From Bosea sp. AS-1 (GTDB lineage: Bacteria; Pseudomonadota; Alphaproteobacteria; Rhizobiales; Beijerinckiaceae), in assembly GCF_002220095.1 (NCBI RefSeq), contig NZ_CP022372.1, forward strand, positions 4,684,501 through 4,748,500: a stretch of 64,000 bases of DNA. The letters are read 5' to 3'. Position numbers and translations under genes: made by a program. The notes under the pieces were generated by a model. That model was not told the DNA's origin and did no database searches. It saw nothing but the letters and a program-made list of their open reading frames with translations. Shown here piece by piece: positions 27,457 to 36,081 of this stretch (position 1 is the first letter of the stretch; each line of letters starts with the position of its first letter).

Positions 27457-28394
27457 TAGCGGATCCTCGGATCGACGAGCGTGTAGATCAGGTCCACGGC
27501 CAGGTTGACGAGCACGTAGACGAAAGAAAACACCAGTACGAGCCCCTGGATGACCGGGTAGTCGCGGCGCAGGATGGCATCCACCGTCAACCGGCCCATG
27601 CCGGGGATGGTGAAGACTGTCTCGGTGACCACCGTGCCCCCGATCAGCGCGGCAAAGCCGATGCCGATGACAGTGATCACCGGAACAGCGCCGTTCTTGA
27701 GCGCATGGAGGAAGAGGATGGTGCGCGGCCCCAGCCCCTTGGCGCGCGCCGTCCGCACATAATCCTGCTGCAGCACTTCGAGCATGGACGCACGCGTGAT
27801 CCGGGCGATCAGGACGATGTAGACGAAGCCGAGCGTGATCGCAGGCAGGATCAGCCGCTGCAGCCAGGGCCAGACGCCCTCGGATATCGGCGTGTAGCCT
27901 TGCGGCGGGAGCCATTGCAGCTTCAGCGCGAAGGCCCAGGCAAGGATGTATCCGACGACGAAGAGCGGCACCGAAAAGCCGACGACCGAGACGCTCATGA
28001 TCGCGCGATCGATCCAGCTCCCGCTCTTCCAGGCCGCGACGACACCGAGCGGGACGGCGATGGAGATCGACAGAACGAGGGTCAAGAGCATCACCGAGAC
28101 CGTCGGGCCGACGCGCTCCGCCATCAGCGCCGTCACCGGTTGGCCGGTGAAGACGGAATTGCCGAGATCGAAATGGACGAGGCGCCACAGCCAGGTGCCG
28201 AACTGGACCAGGAAAGGCTGGTCCAGACCCAGGCTTTGCCGAATCCGCTCGATATCGGCCGCCGAGGCCTGATCGCCCGCGATCATCGTGGCGGGATCGC
28301 CGGGCGCCAGGAACAGCAGCGAGAACACGGTCAGCGCGACGACCAGCATGACCGGGATCGTCGCCAGGATGCGCTTCACGATATAGGCGAGCAT
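27453..28394 (-). CDS. Dipeptide-type ABC transporter permease, DppB-like
   Basis: A 313-residue permease beginning with the classic DppB helix MLAYIVKRILATIPVMLVVA. GDPATMIAG, the periplasmic RIRQSLGLDQPFLVQF segment, and the EAA loop RTARAKGLGPRTILFLHALKN are family hallmarks, and the C-terminus DLIYTLVDPRIRY is typical. It starts 35 bp after the upstream binding-protein gene and overlaps dppC. Together the two permeases form the channel of one importer, which must borrow ATPases encoded elsewhere, since none is in this operon. Confidence 0.93.
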   Translation of the reverse strand: MLAYIVKRILATIPVMLVVALTVFSLLFLAPGDPATMIAGDQASAADIERIRQSLGLDQPFLVQFGTWLWRLVHFDLGNSVFTGQPVTALMAERVGPTVSVMLLTLVLSISIAVPLGVVAAWKSGSWIDRAIMSVSVVGFSVPLFVVGYILAWAFALKLQWLPPQGYTPISEGVWPWLQRLILPAITLGFVYIVLIARITRASMLEVLQQDYVRTARAKGLGPRTILFLHALKNGAVPVITVIGIGFAALIGGTVVTETVFTIPGMGRLTVDAILRRDYPVIQGLVLVFSFVYVLVNLAVDLIYTLVDPRIRY

Positions 28395-28429
28395 CGGATC
28401 ACCTGTGACCGACCTGAACCGTCGTGGCG

Positions 28430-30022
28430 TCAGCCACGTCGGATGTTCCAGAACACCGTGGCGGTACGCACCCGGTCGACGAGGTATTTCTGCAGCGCTG
28501 TTTGCCGATAGATGGCGCCGAGCGGGATCGCCGGCAGTTCGTCCATGCCGACGACCTGCATGTCCTGAGCGATGCGCTTGCGCTCGTCGACCGAAGGCGA
28601 GTTCAGCCAGGCGTCGCGCAGTTCCTCCAGCTTGGGAATCGTCGGCCAGCCGAACCAGGCGTTGCGGCCATTGCCGCGCAGCATGATGTTCGTGCCCGGA
28701 TCGACGAACCACGTCCCCGGGAAGAGCCAGCAGCTCAGCGACCAGCCGCCCTTGTCGACCGGCTCTTCCGAGCGACGGCGCTGCGCGACCGAAGCGTTGT
28801 CGAGCAGCGCGATGTCGAGGTCGAGGCCGAGCTTGCCCAGCATATCGGCCGCGACCTGGGCGAGCGGCGTGGTCGAGGCGGGACTGTCGGCGGCGCCCAG
28901 CAGGCGGACGCGCTCATTGGCGTAGCCGGCCTCCTTCAGCAACTGCTTCGCCTTCTCGATGCTGCGGGGCCCCTTCAGCGGATCGAGCCCGGCCTCGCTG
29001 GCCAGAGCCGTTCCGGGCGGGAAGAAGCCGGTGCCGGTCGCGAAGTTCTTGGAGTCCGTACCCGCGACCGCCATGCAGAATTCCGCCTGGTCGATGGCGG
29101 GCAACAGGGCCTGGCGGATCTTCTTGTTGTCGAACGGCGCGTTGAGCGCGTTGAGCCGCATCATCGCCATCGAAGGAATGTCCTCGAGGCGCGGCAGGTC
29201 GATGTCCTTGAAGTTGGCGAGCAGCTCGACCGTCTCGGAGGTGGGGCCGCCGATCCAGTCGACATCGCCCGTCTGGAGGGCGGCGGCGGCCGTTGCCGCA
29301 TCGGGAATACGGCGCCATTCCACGCGGTCGAAATGGACCATCTTGGGGCCTGCCGTGAGACCGCTCGTCGTATTCGGCGTCGGCTTGTAGCCCTGGAATT
29401 TCTCGAAGACCGCGAGATTGCCGAGCTGGAACTCGTCAGCCTTGAACTTGAACGGACCGGACCCCGTCCGGTCGGTGATCTGCGTCTTTACATCGGTCTG
29501 CGCGACGCGCTCGGGCATGATCAGCGGGACCGGTGCGCTGAGCTGCCCAAGGACTGCCGGCAGGATCGGGAAAGGGCGCTTCAGCCGGAACCGCAAGGTG
29601 CGATCGTCGACGGCGGCGAGCTCATCCGTCAGCGCGAACAGCGTCGCGCCCATCGGCGCGGCCTGCGACCAGCGCTTCAGGCTCGCCACGCAATCGCGGG
29701 CGCGGATCGGCTCGCCATCGTGGAACGTGATGCCGCTCCGCAAAGTGATCGTGCAGCTACGGCCGTCATCGCCCCACAGGAAGCCTTCCGCGAGCTGCGG
29801 CTGAGGCTGGAAATTCGCGTCCAGCCCGAACAGCGTGTCGTAGATCATGTAGCCGTAGTCGCGGGTGATATCGACGGTCGACCACATCGGATCGAAGATG
29901 GTCAGGTCCGTATAGGGCACGAAGCGGAGCACCTTCTGCGGGGATGACTGCGCAATCGCAGGAGCGCCGATGCCCGCCAGGGCAGCGGCAGCGCCTGCCT
30001 TCATGAAGCTGCGTCGATCCAT
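28430..30022 (-). CDS. ABC transporter substrate-binding protein, peptide type, with Tat signal
   Basis: A 530-residue DppA-family protein. The N-terminus MDRRSFMKAGAAAALAGIG is a Tat-type signal, with cleavage near APAIA. DGRSCTITLRSGITFHDGEPI, SGPFKFKADEFQLGN and PATIDQ-like LLPAIDQAEFCMAV are recognisable family segments. The ATG at 30022 has AAGGGG upstream; longer in-frame starts lack a signal. It is directly upstream of the DppB/DppC permease genes and is the likely cognate receptor. A second binding protein (31852-33402) is encoded in the same operon, so the importer may take two ligands. Confidence 0.91.
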   Translation of the reverse strand: MDRRSFMKAGAAAALAGIGAPAIAQSSPQKVLRFVPYTDLTIFDPMWSTVDITRDYGYMIYDTLFGLDANFQPQPQLAEGFLWGDDGRSCTITLRSGITFHDGEPIRARDCVASLKRWSQAAPMGATLFALTDELAAVDDRTLRFRLKRPFPILPAVLGQLSAPVPLIMPERVAQTDVKTQITDRTGSGPFKFKADEFQLGNLAVFEKFQGYKPTPNTTSGLTAGPKMVHFDRVEWRRIPDAATAAAALQTGDVDWIGGPTSETVELLANFKDIDLPRLEDIPSMAMMRLNALNAPFDNKKIRQALLPAIDQAEFCMAVAGTDSKNFATGTGFFPPGTALASEAGLDPLKGPRSIEKAKQLLKEAGYANERVRLLGAADSPASTTPLAQVAADMLGKLGLDLDIALLDNASVAQRRRSEEPVDKGGWSLSCWLFPGTWFVDPGTNIMLRGNGRNAWFGWPTIPKLEELRDAWLNSPSVDERKRIAQDMQVVGMDELPAIPLGAIYRQTALQKYLVDRVRTATVFWNIRRG

Positions 30023-30083
30023 GGTGATCCCCTTATGTCTTGTGCCGCCTCGGATGCGGCCGTGGTCGAGCGAAACTGAACGG

Positions 30084-31781
30084 TCAGCGGGCCTTGGCGG
30101 TCGTGGATTCGACCAGCTCGATCGCGCGGGCGAGCCCGTGGGCAATGCGGTTCGCGCGCTGCCGCAACTGCACGCGCGCCATCCGCGCGGCGTCGGGATC
30201 GAGGCGGTGCAACGTCAGGGCCGGCGCGAGCCCCGGCAGAATGCGGCTGGCGCGGCCGAGATCGAACTCGAAAGCGCTGCGCGCGTGATAGAGCACCGGG
30301 TTGAGATGACGCCCGAGCCGCAGCAGGAGCGGATCGTCGGCGCCGGTCGGCGTCCAGCCGCGCAGCGCCTGCGCCAGCCGCTCGGCGAGACTGGTCAGAT
30401 GCGCGATATCGTCGAGGCCGGGCGCTGCCTCGCGATAGGCACGCAGGCCAGCGAGCACATCCTCCGCCATCGTCTCTGACCTGAAGGGCAGTGCGGAAGC
30501 GTCGATCAGGCCCGCGACGAGGTTGCGGTAGATCAGCGTATCTACCGCCAGGACCGCGGCATCCATATGCTCGATCGTGTCCTGATCGGTGTGCCACCAC
30601 CAGGCGAGCCCGCTGCCGTGCAGATGTTCGGGGCTCGCGGCGGGCAAGAAGGCGCTGACCTGCGCGGTGGCGAGCCCGATGCCGCTGAAGCTCTGGTCTG
30701 AATTGCGGGCGGATCGGCGAGGATCGATATAGGGATCAAGACGCTTGACCGAACGGTCGACGAAATCCTCCTCCTCCCGCGTCTGCTTGCCGATCGTCGC
30801 ATCGAGCACTTGCCGGACATAGCTGGCGAGCTCGGCCGTGGTATTCCGCAGCGCCTTGGTCGTACCGCCGCGGCTGCCGACGATGTCCACATTCAGATAG
30901 GCAATCGCGTCGCTGTACAGGGAGTCGCGGAACCGGTCCGCATACCAGGACGAGCCGGCATAGCCGCCCTGTTCATGCCCAGTCCAGAACGCGAATTTCA
31001 CCCCGTAGCGCGGTTTCGGCTGCTGCTTCAGGAGCCGCGCGAGTTCGATGAGCAGGGCAACGCCCGCTGTGTTGTCGGTCGCGCCGTCGCCCCATGTGCA
31101 GTAATGCGCGCCGAGCAGGATGTAGCCGGGCTCGCGGCCTTCGATCTCCGCGACCGGCTGCTTCACCTGCCGCCATTCGGTGCGAATCTCGCTCGCCATC
31201 GTAACCGGCGAGCCTTCGGCGATGGCCCGCTCGAGTCGCTCTGCCGTGTTGCGGGAGACCTGGACCGCGGGAATGGTCGGCAGCAGCGCCATGTCGGCCG
31301 GGCCCGTCGGCGCGCCCCATAGCGGCGAGGCCTGGACGTAATGGCGTTGCGGTCCGTGCGAGATCGCGATGACGCCGAGTGCGCCGGCCCGCTGCGCGCT
31401 CATGCAGGCGTCGTAGCGCGGCAGGCCGTCGATCAGGAGGAAGGCGCCCTTCAGTTCGCCCGGCTCCAGCGAGCGGGCGACGCGACCGGTCAGGCCTTGC
31501 GTAGGCGTCGATGCCGTGAAGGCCGAGCCGTTGGCGGGAAGGACCTCCCCGCCGATGGTGAGCGAAGCCTTCTCCGGCCAGCTGATGAAGGCATCGAACT
31601 CCTGGAACTCGTGCGCGACACCGAACGAGGCCAGCTGCGCGCCGATATAGCGGCAGGCCTCGTCGGCTTTTTCGGAGCCGGGGAGTTTCCGACCCAGGGC
31701 GGCCAGCTCGCTGACGACCTGCTGCAATCTCTCGGGCGAGATTCCAGCAGCCGCCGGGTCGGTGATGATCGCGCTCGTCAT
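30084..31781 (-). CDS. M28-like metallopeptidase-fold protein with GHE in place of GEE
   Basis: A 565-residue protein. A PA-like inserted domain (about residues 75-200) precedes an M28 zinc-peptidase core with HYCTW (His226), ATDNTAGVALLIELARLL (Asp236), FWTGHEQGGYAGSSWYAD (Glu270), LNVDIVGS (Asp299) and WWWHTDQDTIEH. In characterised M28 enzymes the middle motif is GEE, with the first glutamate as general base; here that residue is His269, while the metal-binding second glutamate is kept. There is no signal peptide, so it acts in the cytoplasm. A C-terminal helical extension of about 120 residues is shared with the paralogue at 36082-37785. It is encoded between two binding proteins and probably processes an imported amide-bonded compound. 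Confidence 0.82.
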   Translation of the reverse strand: MTSAIITDPAAAGISPERLQQVVSELAALGRKLPGSEKADEACRYIGAQLASFGVAHEFQEFDAFISWPEKASLTIGGEVLPANGSAFTASTPTQGLTGRVARSLEPGELKGAFLLIDGLPRYDACMSAQRAGALGVIAISHGPQRHYVQASPLWGAPTGPADMALLPTIPAVQVSRNTAERLERAIAEGSPVTMASEIRTEWRQVKQPVAEIEGREPGYILLGAHYCTWGDGATDNTAGVALLIELARLLKQQPKPRYGVKFAFWTGHEQGGYAGSSWYADRFRDSLYSDAIAYLNVDIVGSRGGTTKALRNTTAELASYVRQVLDATIGKQTREEEDFVDRSVKRLDPYIDPRRSARNSDQSFSGIGLATAQVSAFLPAASPEHLHGSGLAWWWHTDQDTIEHMDAAVLAVDTLIYRNLVAGLIDASALPFRSETMAEDVLAGLRAYREAAPGLDDIAHLTSLAERLAQALRGWTPTGADDPLLLRLGRHLNPVLYHARSAFEFDLGRASRILPGLAPALTLHRLDPDAARMARVQLRQRANRIAHGLARAIELVESTTAKAR

Positions 31782-31851
31782 ATGGCCCTCGGCCGGTCTC
31801 GTGGTTGATCCACGAGGTCGCAGCCCAGCCGCAACCTCGACTGCGGCGACG

Positions 31852-33402
31852 TCACGGCGTGACGGAGACGTTCCAGTAGCGCGGCTTCTGCCCCGGCCAG
31901 GGCTGGAAGCCGGAGACGTTCTTGCGGACGGCCACGGTCGTGGCGCGCGTCCCCCAGACGATCAGCGGCGTCTCGGTCATCTGCAGGCGATGCAACTCGT
32001 CATAGAGCGCCTGCTTGTCCTGCGTGTCGTCGGCGAGAGCGAGCTTCTTCAGCAGCTCCTTCGAGCCGGGACTGTCCCAGACCTTGTCGGCCTGGCGGGC
32101 CTTGTCGCCGGTGAAGCGCTCGACGATGAAGAGCGGATCCAGATAGGGGGTGAGGTTCCAGATCATCATCTGGTAGCGCCCGCTGTAGAAGCGCTCGAAC
32201 TGCGTGGCGAACTCCATGATCTCGACATCGACATTGAGGCCGACGGCCTGCAGCATCGATTGCAGATAGATCGCCGTATCGCTCATGATCGGCGAGGCCT
32301 TGCTTGTGATCAGGACGATGCGCTCGCCCTTGTAGCCTGAGGCCTTGATCAGGGCGCGCGCCTTGTCGGGATCGTATTCGGCGCCGCTGCGCTGGACCTT
32401 GCCATAGAAGCGGCTCGTCAGCGGGATCAGGGAAGGCGAGGCCACGCTTTCGTCGTCCAGCACGGCCTTGGCGAGGCTTTGCCGATCGATCGCATGGCTG
32501 ATCGCCTGGCGTATCCGGGGGTCGGCCAGCACGGGATCGCGCGACTGCAGCGGGACGGTGTAGATGCCGGCGACGGGTGTCGTCGTCACCGTGACGTTCT
32601 TGTCGTTCGCGAAATCCTTGATCGATGCCGCATCGACATCGGTCCACAGGTCGAGCTGGCCCTGAAGGATGCCGAGCTTGGCAACCTGTGCGTCGGGCAC
32701 GAGATTGATCCTGACCTTCTCGACCTTGGCTTCCTTTGCCCCGGCGAGCCCATCCGACGGCTCGCTCCTGGACTTGTAGTCCGCGAAGCGGCTGAGCTCG
32801 ACATATTGGCCCTTGCGCCATTCGGTCATCTTGAACGGGCCGGTGCCGATCGCCGTCGTCCAATTGCCGCCGGCATCGATCGAATCCGGATGGGCGATGC
32901 CCGTGGAATCGCAATCGGCACGGGCCATCGCACTCAGGAACGAGCCGCTTTTCTCCGCGAGCTGGAACACGACATGGCGTTCATCGACTGCCTTAACCGA
33001 CTCGATCTTGGTCGCGTTGGTGCCATTGAACGCCCCCCGGCAGGGCCACGCCGATTTGGGATCGAGAAAACGCTCCCAGGTCCAGACGACCTCCCTCGCC
33101 GTCAGCGGCGCGCCGTTATGGAACTTCACGCCGTCACGGAGGGTGAAGGTGTAGGTCTTGCCGTCGTCGGAGGTCTCGATCTTCTCGGCCAGCATCGGGG
33201 CGACGGTGCCATCCGCCCGCCAGGCGACCAGCCCCTCATAGATGTTCTGCAGGACGCTGCCCGTGGCAGTGTCCGGGCTGCGCCCCGGCATGAGGCCGCG
33301 GATATCGGATGTGATCATGGTGCGCAGCGTCTGGGCCTGCGCAGCGCTTCCCGCGGCGGCGAAGACGGTCAATCCGAGGGCAAGAACCGCAATAGCTCGC
33401 AT
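31852..33402 (-). CDS. ABC transporter substrate-binding protein, peptide type
   Basis: A 516-residue DppA-family binding protein with a Sec signal ending near AAGSAAQAQ. The early MITSDIRGLMPGRSPDTATG, TYTFTLRDGVKFHNGAPLTA and AIGTGPFKMTEW are standard family features. The ATG at 33402 follows GGAGA and lies one base beyond the end of the deacetylase-fold gene at 33404, so translation is probably coupled. It is the second binding protein in an operon that holds a single DppB/DppC pair. Confidence 0.91.
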   Translation of the reverse strand: MRAIAVLALGLTVFAAAGSAAQAQTLRTMITSDIRGLMPGRSPDTATGSVLQNIYEGLVAWRADGTVAPMLAEKIETSDDGKTYTFTLRDGVKFHNGAPLTAREVVWTWERFLDPKSAWPCRGAFNGTNATKIESVKAVDERHVVFQLAEKSGSFLSAMARADCDSTGIAHPDSIDAGGNWTTAIGTGPFKMTEWRKGQYVELSRFADYKSRSEPSDGLAGAKEAKVEKVRINLVPDAQVAKLGILQGQLDLWTDVDAASIKDFANDKNVTVTTTPVAGIYTVPLQSRDPVLADPRIRQAISHAIDRQSLAKAVLDDESVASPSLIPLTSRFYGKVQRSGAEYDPDKARALIKASGYKGERIVLITSKASPIMSDTAIYLQSMLQAVGLNVDVEIMEFATQFERFYSGRYQMMIWNLTPYLDPLFIVERFTGDKARQADKVWDSPGSKELLKKLALADDTQDKQALYDELHRLQMTETPLIVWGTRATTVAVRKNVSGFQPWPGQKPRYWNVSVTP

Positions 33403-33403
33403 C

Positions 33404-34201
33404 TCAATCTCCGGCGTTTTCGATCGTGCCCGCGGCGCCCGCGGCGTGGATTTTCTCCGCAACCCGGCTGCAGAGCCCGGACCGCGCTCCTTGTTCTTCA
33501 GCGAGCCTCGCGAGGCGTTCGATCAGAGGCAGGCGCGCGGCGCGGCCGACGCCGATGTCGGCGCGCGGGTGGAAGGTCAGGCAGGCGTAGCCATCGACCG
33601 CCAACAGAGCCGAAAGCTCCTCGCGCATGAGCTCTTCCGCCCGGTCCTGCGTCACGCGCCGGCGAAAATGAGTCGCGTCGGTCAGGCCTTCCGAGATCGG
33701 AAGCTCGACCATGCCATCGCGGCCATGCGAGGCGAGCGCGTAGGGGCTGTCGTCATCGAGGAAGCTCGAGTCGTAGCGATATCCAAGCGCCTGCAGGATC
33801 GGGATCGTGTTTTGCGAGAGCGTGCCGGTCGGCGCCCGGAAGCCGCGCGGCGCAACACCGCTCAAGCGTCGCAACACCTCATGCGCCTCACCGATGAGCG
33901 ATGCCTCCTCGTCCCGGGCGAGCTTGGCATGATCCTCGAAAGCCCTGCCATGGCTGGCGATCTCATGGCCCTCACGCAGGCAGCGCTCGACGAGCCGGGG
34001 CAGTCTCTCAGCCTCCATGGCAGGCCAAAAGAAGGTGGCGGGGAGACCGTACTCATGCAGCGCATCGAGCACTCTCGCGAGGCCGATCCGATAGGTGTAG
34101 CGGCCATGTGCGTCGCGGCCGAACAGCTCTGCCTCGGGCGTGCTCGCCGCCTCCGGCCCGATGCCATGCACATTCACGGTGATAAGAAGCGTGCCGCTCA
34201 T
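33404..34201 (-). CDS. Polysaccharide-deacetylase-fold protein lacking the metal ligands
   Basis: A 265-residue NodB-fold protein. Fold landmarks are YRIGLARVLDALHEYGLPATFFWPAMEAE, GHEIASHG, GFRAPTG and LTFHPRADIG. The first motif, normally containing FDxD, reads ITVNVHGIG with no aspartate, and the second, normally HxxxH, reads HGRAFEDH, so the usual Asp-His-His metal site is not conserved. It may be a metal-independent PuuE-like hydrolase or a non-catalytic partner of the co-encoded homologue. The ATG at 34201 overlaps the stop of that homologue (ATGA), which suggests a heteromeric pair. Confidence 0.8.
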   Translation of the reverse strand: MSGTLLITVNVHGIGPEAASTPEAELFGRDAHGRYTYRIGLARVLDALHEYGLPATFFWPAMEAERLPRLVERCLREGHEIASHGRAFEDHAKLARDEEASLIGEAHEVLRRLSGVAPRGFRAPTGTLSQNTIPILQALGYRYDSSFLDDDSPYALASHGRDGMVELPISEGLTDATHFRRRVTQDRAEELMREELSALLAVDGYACLTFHPRADIGVGRAARLPLIERLARLAEEQGARSGLCSRVAEKIHAAGAAGTIENAGD

Positions 34202-35022
34202 GACCGGGCATCCCGCCAGCGCGCGGCATCGCCGAGACAATATTCAGCCAGCTCGCGGCAGGTCATGAAGCGCGCACCGGGCACCGCTTTCGCGTAGGAC
34301 AGGAAGCGATCCACGGCAGCGGCCCGCGCCGGCGTGCCCGAGCCACCGCCGGCACGCGGATGAACCGTCAGATGCACGTAGCCGTCCCGGTCGAGCGCCG
34401 CGTCGAACTCCTGGACGAAATTGCGCTCGACTTCCGCAGCCGAGGCCCCGCCCGTGAAATACATCGGGAAATCGTCGAGCGAGACTGTGTTGTTCGGCAG
34501 GATCATGAAGCCATCCTCCAGCAGGTAGGGGATGTCTTCGTCCTTTTCGCTCGCGTCGTAGATGTAGCCGAGACGGCGCAGCGTCGGCAGCGTCAGCCGG
34601 CTTTTGCGGCCGGAAGGCGAGCACCAGCCGACCGGCGGCTGCCCGAAGTCGGCGAGGATCCGGTGGGTTTTTTCCAGAAGTTCCGGCTCGCGCTCGCCGA
34701 GGTCGAAACCCTCGTGCTGGTAACCATGCGCGGCGATCTCGTGGCCAGCCTCGTGAATCTCGTGAAACGGCTCGGGCCAGTGCTCGGCATCATAGCCGCA
34801 GCAGAAGAAGGTCGCCTTGACCCCATGTCGACCGAGCATGTCGAGATAGCGGCGGATGCCCCGACGCAAGGCGTAGTTGCCACGGCTGTTGATCCCCAGC
34901 GCGTTCCGGCCCCGCCCTGCCTCGACCGCGGGCCCGTCGACATGGATCGTCACGCAGACAATCGCCCTCGCCCCACCCGGCCATTCCATCCCGCGATCAG
35001 ACGCTTTTGCACTTGAAGCCAT
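34198..35022 (-). CDS. Polysaccharide deacetylase family protein (PuuE/PgdA-like)
   Basis: A 274-residue NodB-fold hydrolase. The metal-site aspartate appears in VTIHVDGPAVEAG and the histidine pair in AHGYQHEGF (HxxxH). KATFFCCGYDAEHWPEPF, WCSPSGRKSRLTLP and VHLTVHPRAGGGS complete the fold. Members deacetylate sugars or open cyclic ureides and imides; no signal peptide is present, so a cytoplasmic small-molecule substrate is more likely than a polymer. The ATG at 35022 is chosen with GGAAG upstream; the frame is open to 35145 but without family sequence. It is the first gene of the leftward operon and faces the IclR gene across a palindromic region. Confidence 0.85.
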   Translation of the reverse strand: MASSAKASDRGMEWPGGARAIVCVTIHVDGPAVEAGRGRNALGINSRGNYALRRGIRRYLDMLGRHGVKATFFCCGYDAEHWPEPFHEIHEAGHEIAAHGYQHEGFDLGEREPELLEKTHRILADFGQPPVGWCSPSGRKSRLTLPTLRRLGYIYDASEKDEDIPYLLEDGFMILPNNTVSLDDFPMYFTGGASAAEVERNFVQEFDAALDRDGYVHLTVHPRAGGGSGTPARAAAVDRFLSYAKAVPGARFMTCRELAEYCLGDAARWRDARS

Positions 35023-35129
35023 CGGCTTCCATTCCCCTTCGGTCGCGCCGGTCGGCGCCGGATCCCCAGCGCGGACCAACGGTCGATTGCGCGGGAGCTT
35101 GCGTCGCGGAGAAGCCAATGTCAAATTAT

Positions 35130-35156
35130 TGAACCGATGGTTCATCTAGCGAACCA
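35130..35156. promoter_or_regulatory. Triple half-site operator candidate for the IclR regulator
   Basis: A perfect palindrome TGAACC-GAT-GGTTCA at 35130-35144 shares its right half with a second inverted repeat, TGGTTC-7 nt-GAACCA, at 35138-35156. Three GAACC/GGTTC halves thus alternate within 27 bp, between the deacetylase operon (start 35022) and the IclR gene (start 35236). IclR dimers and tetramers bind such arrays, and the location between divergent units supports control of both. Confidence 0.65.
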
Positions 35157-35235
35157 ATCGCGTTAGAGTGGTGACGGATTCGCCGAATCATTGGCTCAAG
35201 CGCCAAGGCGGCTGGTCAGAAGGAGAGCACCGGTC

Positions 35236-36024
35236 ATGAGTGCGGCACCGCCGAAAGAGATCGAGCAGTATCGGGTCGACGCGGTCGATGCCGCGCTCGG
35301 CGTTTTGATGCTGATCGCGGAGACGCCGGATCTCGGATTATCCGAGCTCACACGACGTTCCGGCCAGAGCAAGGCCCGCGTCTATCGGCTGCTTTGCAGC
35401 CTGGAGGCCAATGGCTTCGTCAACTGTTCGACGGAGAAGCGGAGTTACAGGCTGGGGCTGGCCGCGTTGGCGGTCGGCAATGCAGCCGCCCGGCAGATCG
35501 ACATCGCGCGAGCGGCAGGGCCGATCATTGCCAAGCTCGGCAGCGGCACCGGCGAAACGGTCCAGCTTCGCGTGCGGGACGGTCGGAACAGCCTGTGTGT
35601 TGCGGGCTGGGAGCCGGAAAGAGCGGTGAAGGTCCAGGCCAATATCGGGGGAAGCCGGCCGATGCATGCCGGCTCAGGCGTCGTGTTGCTCGCCTTTCAA
35701 GACGAAGCTTTTCGGGAGATGGTCCTCAGCGAGCCTCTCGAGGCCTTCACCGATCGCACCTGCGTGGACCCCGGGCGCCTTCGGCAGGTTCTCGCGACGG
35801 TTCGCGAGCAGGGCTATTACGTCAGCCATGGCGAAGTGAGCCCTGATCTGATCTCGATCTCGGCCCCGGTGATGGGCCCCGACGGCAAGATCATCGCCAC
35901 CATTCATATCGGCGCACCGACCGGGCGCGTCAGCGACAACCTTCTCCCCAGCCATATCGAGACAGTCCGCAGCGCCGCACGGGAGCTTTCGGCACTGCTC
36001 GCCGGACCACGGGCCGCAATCTGA
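35236..36024 (+). CDS. IclR family transcriptional regulator
   Basis: A 262-residue regulator. The winged helix (about residues 12-75) contains LGLSELTRRSGQSKARVYRLLCSLEANGFV. The C-terminal effector domain (about 85-255) shows the GSRPMHAGSGVVLLAF and GYYVSHGEVSPDLISISAPV segments that line the ligand pocket in IclR proteins. The ATG at 35236 has AAGGAG upstream; an in-frame TTG at 35191 is less likely. It is divergent from the deacetylase/M28/importer operon and the first gene of the rightward M28/CocE/M20 set, so it probably coordinates both sides in response to a shared catabolite. Confidence 0.92.
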   Translation: MSAAPPKEIEQYRVDAVDAALGVLMLIAETPDLGLSELTRRSGQSKARVYRLLCSLEANGFVNCSTEKRSYRLGLAALAVGNAAARQIDIARAAGPIIAKLGSGTGETVQLRVRDGRNSLCVAGWEPERAVKVQANIGGSRPMHAGSGVVLLAFQDEAFREMVLSEPLEAFTDRTCVDPGRLRQVLATVREQGYYVSHGEVSPDLISISAPVMGPDGKIIATIHIGAPTGRVSDNLLPSHIETVRSAARELSALLAGPRAAI

Positions 36025-36081
36025 CGGCTGCTCGAGCAGCGTCAACGCGCAACAAGCGCCAAAGATGAGGATGCCATCGAC

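Noticed and set aside
27457..28188. N-terminal extension of the dppC frame by 244 codons
   Set aside because: This part lies inside dppB in another frame and encodes Arg/Pro-rich non-family sequence; the true gene starts at the TTG at 27456.
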